This document shows, in pieces, positions 58,479-64,000 of a DNA stretch of 64,000 nt (position 1 is its first letter; each line of letters begins with the position of its first letter). The DNA comes from Bacteroidales bacterium (GTDB taxonomy: Bacteria; Bacteroidota; Bacteroidia; Bacteroidales; WCHB1-69), in contig JAKSMC010000003.1 of assembly GCA_024400835.1 (NCBI GenBank), forward strand, positions 1 through 64,000. Reading direction: 5' to 3'. The notes beneath the pieces are model-generated. The model did no database searches. It saw nothing but the letters and a program-made list of their open reading frames with translations, and had not been told where the DNA came from. A program made the position numbers and the translations under genes.

Positions 58479-59957
58479 TTATTTGGCTTCGCTGGAGTAG
58501 TTCGGGGCTTCAGCGGTAATGGTGATGTCGTGGGGATGGCTTTCAAGCACGCCGGCATTGGTTATGCGGCAGAAGCGAGCGGTGTGCATTTCGTCGATGG
58601 TATGTGCGCCGATGTAACCCATACCGGCACGAAGGCCGCCGGCCATTTGGTAGATGACTTCGTAAAGGTCGCCTTTGTACGGCACGCGGCCCACGATACC
58701 TTCTGGCACGAGTTTCTTAGCATCTTCCACATCGCTCTGCATATAGCGGTCTTTGGAGCCATGCTGCATAGCTTCGAGGGAGCCCATACCGCGGTAGGTC
58801 TTGAACTTACGGCCGTTGAAGAGGATGGTTGTGCCGGGAGATTCCTCCACGCCGGCAAGGAGACCGCCGAGCATCACGGAGCTGCCGCCTGCGGCGAGTG
58901 CCTTCACGATATCGCCGGAATAGCGGATACCACCATCGGCAATCAATGGAATGTTATAGGTTTCAAGAGCTTTGTAAACATCATAGACAGCGCTCAGTTG
59001 GGGCACGCCGACACCGGCCACCACGCGGGTGGTGCAGATGGAGCCCGGTCCGATACCGACCTTCACGGCATCAGCGCCAGCGTCTGCGAGCATCTTGGCG
59101 GCGTCACCGGTGGCGATATTGCCGACCACCACGTCAACGTTTGTAAATTGGGACTTGATAGCCTTCAAAGTGTTGACAACGTTCTGGGAGTGACCGTGAG
59201 CGCAGTCGAGAACCAAGGCATCGACGCCGGCTTCAACCAGTGCGGAGGCACGTTCCACTGCATCTGCAGTGATGCCCACGCCGGCAGCCACGCGCAAACG
59301 ACCGAGGTTGTCTTTACATGCGTACGGCTTATCCTTGGCTTTGGTGATATCTTTGTATGTGATCAAACCCAGAAGCGTTCCGTCTTCATCGACAACGGGA
59401 AGTTTCTCGATTTTATATTGTTGGAGAATATCCGTAGCCTGGTTGAGGTCTGTGTTGCGAGAAGTGGTAATCAGATTTTCGGTCGTCATCACTTTGTCGA
59501 TCGTCTTATTGAAATCTCTTTCAAAGCGAAGGTCGCGGTTGGTGACAATACCGATGAGTTTGTTTTTCTCATCCACGACGGGGATGCCGCCGATTTTATA
59601 CTCGGCCATGATGCGGAGCGCGTCGCCCACGGTCTTGTCGGCCGTGATGATGACCGGAGAGTTAATCATACCGTTTTCGGCTCTTTTCACAGAGGCAACC
59701 TGCTTGGCCTGTTCGGCGATGGACATATTCTTGTGAATCACACCGATACCGCCTTCACGAGCAATGGCGATGGCCATGTTGGCCTCCGTCACCGTATCCA
59801 TGGCAGCAGACACGAACGGCAGGTTTAACACTATATTACGGGTAAATCTGGTCTGCAGATTCACTTCTCGAGGTAATACATTGGAATAGGCTGGGATTAA
59901 CAGGACATCGTCAAAAGTCAGTCCTTCTATAGCAATTCTATCGGTAATAAAAGACAT
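58479..59957 (-). CDS. guaB: Inosine-5'-monophosphate dehydrogenase
   Basis: A 492-residue enzyme: [19 protein letters not shown] at the start, a CBS pair (about residues 95-205), the phosphate and catalytic loop [19 protein letters not shown] with the active Cys, and the flap [20 protein letters not shown]. It commits IMP to GMP synthesis. A promoter box lies 26 bp upstream in the divergent gap with ridA. Confidence 0.97.
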   Translation of the reverse strand: MSFITDRIAIEGLTFDDVLLIPAYSNVLPREVNLQTRFTRNIVLNLPFVSAAMDTVTEANMAIAIAREGGIGVIHKNMSIAEQAKQVASVKRAENGMINSPVIITADKTVGDALRIMAEYKIGGIPVVDEKNKLIGIVTNRDLRFERDFNKTIDKVMTTENLITTSRNTDLNQATDILQQYKIEKLPVVDEDGTLLGLITYKDITKAKDKPYACKDNLGRLRVAAGVGITADAVERASALVEAGVDALVLDCAHGHSQNVVNTLKAIKSQFTNVDVVVGNIATGDAAKMLADAGADAVKVGIGPGSICTTRVVAGVGVPQLSAVYDVYKALETYNIPLIADGGIRYSGDIVKALAAGGSSVMLGGLLAGVEESPGTTILFNGRKFKTYRGMGSLEAMQHGSKDRYMQSDVEDAKKLVPEGIVGRVPYKGDLYEVIYQMAGGLRAGMGYIGAHTIDEMHTARFCRITNAGVLESHPHDITITAEAPNYSSEAK

Positions 59958-59982
59958 AAAATTAGTGTTTTTTTATTACGTG

Positions 59983-59990
59983 CAAAAATA
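59983..59990 (-). promoter_or_regulatory. Promoter -7 box (TATTTTTG) of guaB
   Basis: TAnnTTTGC, 26 bp upstream of the ATG; faces the ridA box 37 bp away. Confidence 0.6.
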
Positions 59991-60026
59991 TAAAATTTGA
60001 GCAAAGAAAGAAACAATAAAAAACAT

Positions 60027-60034
60027 TATTTTTG
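60027..60034 (+). promoter_or_regulatory. Promoter -7 box (TATTTTTG) of ridA
   Basis: TAnnTTTGC, 50 bp before the ATG. Confidence 0.6.
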
Positions 60035-60084
60035 CAAATCTCTTATTGAAAAAACCAATTATCTAATAATCAAAAAATTATATT

Positions 60085-60459
60085 ATGAAAAACGTTATCC
60101 ACACTGACAAGGCTCCTGCCGCTATCGGTCCGTACAGCCAAGCTATCGAAGCTAACGGCATGTTGTTTATTTCCGGCCAAATCCCAGTAGATCCCGCTAC
60201 CGGCATCGTTCCCGAAGGCATCACTGCCCAAACCGAGCAGGTGATGAAGAACATTGCTGCCATTTTGAATGAAGCAGGCTATACTTTCGAAAATGTCGTC
60301 AAAACGACCTGTTTGTTGAGCGACATCGCAAACTTCGGCGCAATGAACGAAGTTTATGCAAAATATTTCACCGTCAACCCGCCGGCACGTGCTGCTTTCG
60401 CAGTTCGCGACCTCCCGAAAGGCGTGATGGTTGAAATCGAATCTATCGCTGTAAAATAA
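60085..60459 (+). CDS. ridA: Reactive imine/enamine deaminase RidA
   Basis: A 124-residue YjgF/UK114 protein. GPYSQAIEANGMLFISGQIP and NPPARAAFAVRDLPKGVMVE carry the substrate-binding Arg (PARAAF) and the trimer interface. It hydrolyses 2-aminoacrylate and related imines. The ABC-F gene follows after 5 bp, so the two are one operon. Confidence 0.96.
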   Translation: MKNVIHTDKAPAAIGPYSQAIEANGMLFISGQIPVDPATGIVPEGITAQTEQVMKNIAAILNEAGYTFENVVKTTCLLSDIANFGAMNEVYAKYFTVNPPARAAFAVRDLPKGVMVEIESIAVK

Positions 60460-60464
60460 GGTAG

Positions 60465-62354
60465 ATGAACTACCTAACCGTCAATAACGTTTCCAAGACC
60501 GTTGGCGAGAAACTGCTGTTCAAGCAGATCACCTTCGGGCTTGAAAAGGGACAGAAGAGCGCGCTCATTGCCCGCAACGGCACGGGCAAGAGCACGCTTC
60601 TCAATATTATTGCCGGCCGCGAAGTGCCCGACGAGGGAGAGGTCGTTGTCCGCAACGACATCGTCGTCTCCTATCTGCCCCAAATGGACAGCTTCAACGA
60701 AGAGGACTCCGTGCTCAACGCCCTCTTTGATGAGGAAACACCCATCGTGCGCGCCATCAAAGAATATGAAACCTGCGTCACCCTCCTCGAACAGGGCCTG
60801 GCCGACAAGGTTCCGCAAGAGCGCATGGACAGCGCCATACTCGAAATCGACCGTCTAAATGCCTGGGACTACGAGTACCGAATCAAAGAGATACTCGCCA
60901 AATTCGGCATTCACGACATTTTCAAAAACATCAACCAACTCTCCGGCGGACAACGCAAGAAGGCAGCTCTCGCCAAGACCCTCATCGCCGACACCGACCT
61001 GCTGATTCTCGACGAGCCCACCAACCATCTCGACGTGGAAATGATCGAGTGGCTGGAAAACTACCTCTCCTCCGCCAACATCACCCTGCTGATGGTCACC
61101 CACGACCGTGCCTTCCTCGACAGCGTGTGCAGCGACATCTACGAACTGAGCAACGGATCGCTATACCACTACCGCGGTAAGTACGACTATTTCGTGGAAA
61201 AGAAGGCCGAACGACTGGCTAACGAGGCCGCCGAACACGTCCGTCTGCGAAACCTCTACCGCCGCGAACTCGAGTGGGTGCACACCTCTCCACAGGCTCG
61301 TACCTCCAAGGCTCGCGCCCGCATCAACAATTTCGAAAAACTGCAGGAACAAATGGACCGTAAAGTGGAGGCCGCCCCCGAAGCCTTCAAGGTCCAAGCC
61401 GAAAGAATAGGCCACAAAATTTTGGAAATCAGCCACCTGGATTTCGCCTACCCCGGGCAGCCCATCATCAAAGACTTCTCCTATATTTTCAAAAGAGGTG
61501 AAAAGTGCGGCATTGTCGGCAAAAACGGCACTGGTAAAAGTACTTTCTTAAAGATGATTATGGGCGAAGTGAAACCCGACGGCGGCAAAATCACCCCGGG
61601 CCTGACCATTAAATTCGGCTACTTCTCCCAAAACGGCATGGTTTATGCCGGCAACAAAATCGTATTGGAACTGGTCAAAGAACATGCCGAAGTCATCCGC
61701 ATGGAAAACGGCAACTACGTGAGTGCCTCACAGTTCCTCAACCATTTCGGCTTCCCCTTCAGCCAACAATACACTTATTACCAAGACCTCAGCGGTGGCG
61801 AGAAACGAAAACTGCACCTGCTCATCACCCTGTTAAAAAATCCTAATTTCCTCATCCTCGACGAACCTACCAACGATTTCGACATCGACACTCTGAACCT
61901 GCTGGAAGACTTCCTCACCAACTTCGGCGGCTGCCTGATTATCGTATCCCACGACCGCTGGCTGATGAACAAGTTGGTTGACCACCTCTTTGTCTTCGAA
62001 GGTGACGGAAAAATCAAAGACTACTACGGCAACTACACCGAATACCGCCTGGCCAGAGACAAGGAAATTCGCATCCAGAAGAAGATAGAAAAGGCCAATC
62101 GGCCCGTGGAAGAAAAACCTGTACGCGAACCAGCCAAAAACAAATTGTCCTATAAGGAAAAACGAGAACTGGAACAACTTGAGTCAGACATCGACAGTTT
62201 GGAAACAGAGAAGAAGGATATCGAAGCCAAGATGAGCGCCGGGCAAGGTTCTCCCGAAGATTTCGCCGAGTGGGGCAAACGCTACGCAGAACTCAACGCC
62301 TCCTTAGATGAAAAAACCGAACGCTGGATGGAACTGTCGGAAAAGGAACAATGA
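60465..62354 (+). CDS. ABC-F family ATPase (Uup-like)
   Basis: A 629-residue cytoplasmic protein with two ABC domains: Walker A ARNGTGKSTLLN and signature LSGGQRKKAALAKTL, then GKNGTGKSTFLK and LSGGEKRKLHLLI, each with its Walker B (LLILDEPTNHLD; FLILDEPTNDFD). The linker is the charged ABC-F type (EAAPEAFKVQAERIG region), and the C-terminal coiled coil (KEKRELEQLESDIDSLETEK) is of the Uup kind. Such proteins act on ribosomes or branched nucleic acids. Normal length for Uup. Confidence 0.92.
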   Translation: MNYLTVNNVSKTVGEKLLFKQITFGLEKGQKSALIARNGTGKSTLLNIIAGREVPDEGEVVVRNDIVVSYLPQMDSFNEEDSVLNALFDEETPIVRAIKEYETCVTLLEQGLADKVPQERMDSAILEIDRLNAWDYEYRIKEILAKFGIHDIFKNINQLSGGQRKKAALAKTLIADTDLLILDEPTNHLDVEMIEWLENYLSSANITLLMVTHDRAFLDSVCSDIYELSNGSLYHYRGKYDYFVEKKAERLANEAAEHVRLRNLYRRELEWVHTSPQARTSKARARINNFEKLQEQMDRKVEAAPEAFKVQAERIGHKILEISHLDFAYPGQPIIKDFSYIFKRGEKCGIVGKNGTGKSTFLKMIMGEVKPDGGKITPGLTIKFGYFSQNGMVYAGNKIVLELVKEHAEVIRMENGNYVSASQFLNHFGFPFSQQYTYYQDLSGGEKRKLHLLITLLKNPNFLILDEPTNDFDIDTLNLLEDFLTNFGGCLIIVSHDRWLMNKLVDHLFVFEGDGKIKDYYGNYTEYRLARDKEIRIQKKIEKANRPVEEKPVREPAKNKLSYKEKRELEQLESDIDSLETEKKDIEAKMSAGQGSPEDFAEWGKRYAELNASLDEKTERWMELSEKEQ

Positions 62355-62355
62355 G

Positions 62356-62446
62356 TTAATGCGGTAATGCGATAATGTGATAATATGATAATGGATTAAT
62401 AACTTTAACAGAGTATCTTGAAACTTGAAACCTGAAACTTGAAACT
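62356..62446. repeat. GATAATG and CTTGAAAC word repeats
   Basis: GCGGTAATGCGATAATGTGA words followed by CTTGAAACTTGAAACCTGAA words in the 98-bp gap before rsmE. Confidence 0.7.
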
Positions 62447-62452
62447 TAGTAT

Positions 62453-63163
62453 ATGATATTCAACCAATACTTCTACTGTCCGGACTTGACGAACCCCGTG
62501 GCCACGCTGAGTGTCGAGGAGTCCGAGCACTGTTGCAGGGCATTGCGCCACCACGCAGGCGACGAGATCCTGCTCACTGACGGCAAAGGCACTGTGGGCA
62601 CTGCCAAAATCATGGTGGACAGCCACAAAGCCTGTATGATTGAGATTACGGAAACGCACGAAGCTCACGACAAAGGCGTTCGCCGACTGCATCTGGCCAT
62701 TGCCCCGACCAAGAACATCGACCGCATAGAGTGGCTGGTCGAGAAGTGCGTCGAAATCGGCATCGAGTCCATAAGTTTCATTTTGTGCGAAAACTCCGAG
62801 CGCCCGCGCGTGAACCTCGAACGGATGCAGCGCATCGCCATCTCCGCACTCAAACAGTGCCAGACCTCCTGGCTGCCGCCTATGGAGTTCGTCCCTTTTA
62901 AGGAATTTTTAGAGAAGCACTCTGACACGGATGCCGACAAATACATGGCCTGGTGCGATGACGAAAACACCCGGCAGCTCTCCCAGGAAACATTCCAACA
63001 TCAAGACGTCATCCTGCTCATCGGCCCCGAAGGCGACTTCAGCCCTGCCGAGATAGAACTGGCACGCGCCAACGGCTATCAGGAAGTGAAACTCGGCAAC
63101 CGCCGCCTCCGCACCGAAACCGCCGGTCTTTACGGCTGCCTCCTCATGGCCACAACAAACTAA
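62453..63163 (+). CDS. rsmE: 16S rRNA (uracil1498-N3)-methyltransferase
   Basis: A 236-residue SPOUT methyltransferase. The N-terminal PUA-like part starts MIFNQYFYCPDLTNPVATLS; the knot has LLIGPEGDFSPAEIELARAN and KLGNRRLRTETAGLYGC, both RsmE signatures. It methylates U1498 of 16S rRNA. Normal length. Confidence 0.96.
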   Translation: MIFNQYFYCPDLTNPVATLSVEESEHCCRALRHHAGDEILLTDGKGTVGTAKIMVDSHKACMIEITETHEAHDKGVRRLHLAIAPTKNIDRIEWLVEKCVEIGIESISFILCENSERPRVNLERMQRIAISALKQCQTSWLPPMEFVPFKEFLEKHSDTDADKYMAWCDDENTRQLSQETFQHQDVILLIGPEGDFSPAEIELARANGYQEVKLGNRRLRTETAGLYGCLLMATTN

Positions 63164-63268
63164 CGACCTGTTTCACATACATATATAATATATTTTGCAT
63201 TTTATCATACGATAATTATCATTTACAACAAAACAACATCTATCTACCAGACATTCTAAAATTAATTG

Positions 63269-63276
63269 TACGTTTG
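63269..63276 (+). promoter_or_regulatory. Promoter -7 box (TACGTTTG) of the last outer-membrane protein gene
   Basis: TAnnTTTGC, 24 bp before the ATG at 63301, in an AT-rich gap with nothing else seen. Confidence 0.6.
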
Positions 63277-63300
63277 CACTGTTTTCAAAACAATTCATAT

Positions 63301-64000
63301 ATGAAAAAAACAACCATTATCTTATTGTCCATCATGTCATTGTTTTTCTGCGCCACGGCACAGGAAGACGAGCCGAAGGTAGCCGTCGGCGTACGTGTCG
63401 GCATTAACGGAAGTTCGCTGCTCATCCCCCGCTCTACTTTCGAAAGCGCCTATTCCACCAACTACAACTCCGAACAGGCAATGAAAGTCGGCGCAGTGGC
63501 AGGTCTCGACATCGACATCAAGCTCAAGGAAAAACTCTCGCTTCAAACCGGCCTCTTCTACTCATGGCAGCGCTTCGGCCAGGAACAAGGCGCCGTATTC
63601 ACCGACACTAACAACGTGCGCTACTCCATCGGTTCCGTGAACCAATACACCGTCCACCATCTGAGACTGCCGGTAATGGTGAAGTACCATTTCTCCACCA
63701 ATCCCAACCACTTCGTCATCGCTGCGGGACTTTATGCAGACTACGCGCTCTCCGGCGAAATCACCTACGATGCCTCGGCCGTGCTCACACAGGAGAACAA
63801 CCAGTCAACCAAATACTTCGGCAACGGCACACTCAACCCGTACAAAGCCGAAAAGCAAAGCCTCTACTACCATATTGGGAATGACGAGTACATCAGCCAG
63901 TACGATTTGTTCAACGGCAAGATGCTGAAAAATTTCGACCTCGGCGCCGCCATCGAACTCGGATACCAGATTTCCAAATTCTATATCGGCGTACATGCCG
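63301..64000 (+). CDS. Outer-membrane beta-barrel (porin-like) protein, cut by window edge
   Basis: 233 codons are visible from ATG at 63301: signal MKKTTIILLSIMSLFFCATA, then strands such as VAVGVRVGINGSSLL, AGLDIDIKLKEKLSLQTGLF, HLRLPVMVKYHFSTNPNHFV and GAAIELGYQISKFYIGVHA. LSLQTGLFY and LPVMVKYHF are characteristic of the PorT/OMP_b-brl_2 barrels common in Bacteroidota. The C-terminus lies outside the window. Role unknown. Confidence 0.85.
   Translation, partial: MKKTTIILLSIMSLFFCATAQEDEPKVAVGVRVGINGSSLLIPRSTFESAYSTNYNSEQAMKVGAVAGLDIDIKLKEKLSLQTGLFYSWQRFGQEQGAVFTDTNNVRYSIGSVNQYTVHHLRLPVMVKYHFSTNPNHFVIAAGLYADYALSGEITYDASAVLTQENNQSTKYFGNGTLNPYKAEKQSLYYHIGNDEYISQYDLFNGKMLKNFDLGAAIELGYQISKFYIGVHA

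Overview
The window reads as chromosome of an anaerobic member of the Bacteroidota, most likely the Bacteroidales. The signs are a gingipain-like (family C25) peptidase with a type IX secretion C-terminus, an UpxY-like antiterminator at the head of a capsule operon, many outer-membrane beta-barrels with lipoprotein or MKK-type signal peptides, HydG of the [FeFe]-hydrogenase maturation system, and promoter boxes of the Bacteroidota form TAnnTTTG upstream of about 18 genes, each followed by C. No rRNA, tRNA, CRISPR array, integrase or complete insertion sequence was seen.

Bases 1-21,601 are the promoter-proximal part of a capsule/exopolysaccharide operon transcribed leftwards. From its head it runs: upxY-like antiterminator, wza, wzc (tyrosine autokinase), PHP-type tyrosine phosphatase, rfbA, a full UDP-sugar dehydrogenase, an acyltransferase-3, an opine-dehydrogenase-like gene, a Wzx flippase, a hexapeptide acyltransferase, two sugar-transfer ATP-grasp genes, galE, an outer-membrane barrel, a shortened UDP-sugar dehydrogenase, then wbuC-capF-capE and (running off the left edge) a UDP-GlcNAc 2-epimerase homologue. 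The last four are the classic set for UDP-N-acetyl-L-fucosamine. No committed glycosyltransferase, polymerase or initiating transferase is in the window, so the operon continues to the left.

The capsule operon carries two kinds of repeat not seen elsewhere in the window. Between 5.4 and 21.1 kb nearly every gene junction holds a degenerate octamer array (GATGAARR words, often followed by the same words inverted), which in several genes supplies the last codons. Between 0.2 and 3.1 kb there is an island of a composite hairpin repeat whose stems vary but stay complementary, including 86-bp and 82-bp tandem arrays on either side of a small GIY-YIG nuclease gene. These two repeat systems are the most unusual content.

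Bases 22,011-39,700 are mostly housekeeping or envelope genes on the minus strand: gapA, a glycosyltransferase coupled to a chagasin-like inhibitor, ksgA, a TPR protein, serS, an acidic YD-repeat protein, an AAA-ATPase/PD-(D/E)XK protein, a HAD phosphatase, an OmpA/TPR lipoprotein and trkH-trkA; purB and upp are on the plus strand, followed by a 5-formyl-THF cyclo-ligase. Bases 39,860-64,000 hold purC, the C25 peptidase with surE, a large outer-membrane protein, dnaJ/grpE, ackA, hydG with its ACT-domain partner, an orphan flippase, an Asp-box propeller protein, a flavin reductase, a universal stress protein, guaB, ridA, an Uup-like ABC-F ATPase, rsmE and a partial outer-membrane protein. Many junctions in this part carry other degenerate word repeats, and several inverted-repeat terminators can be read.
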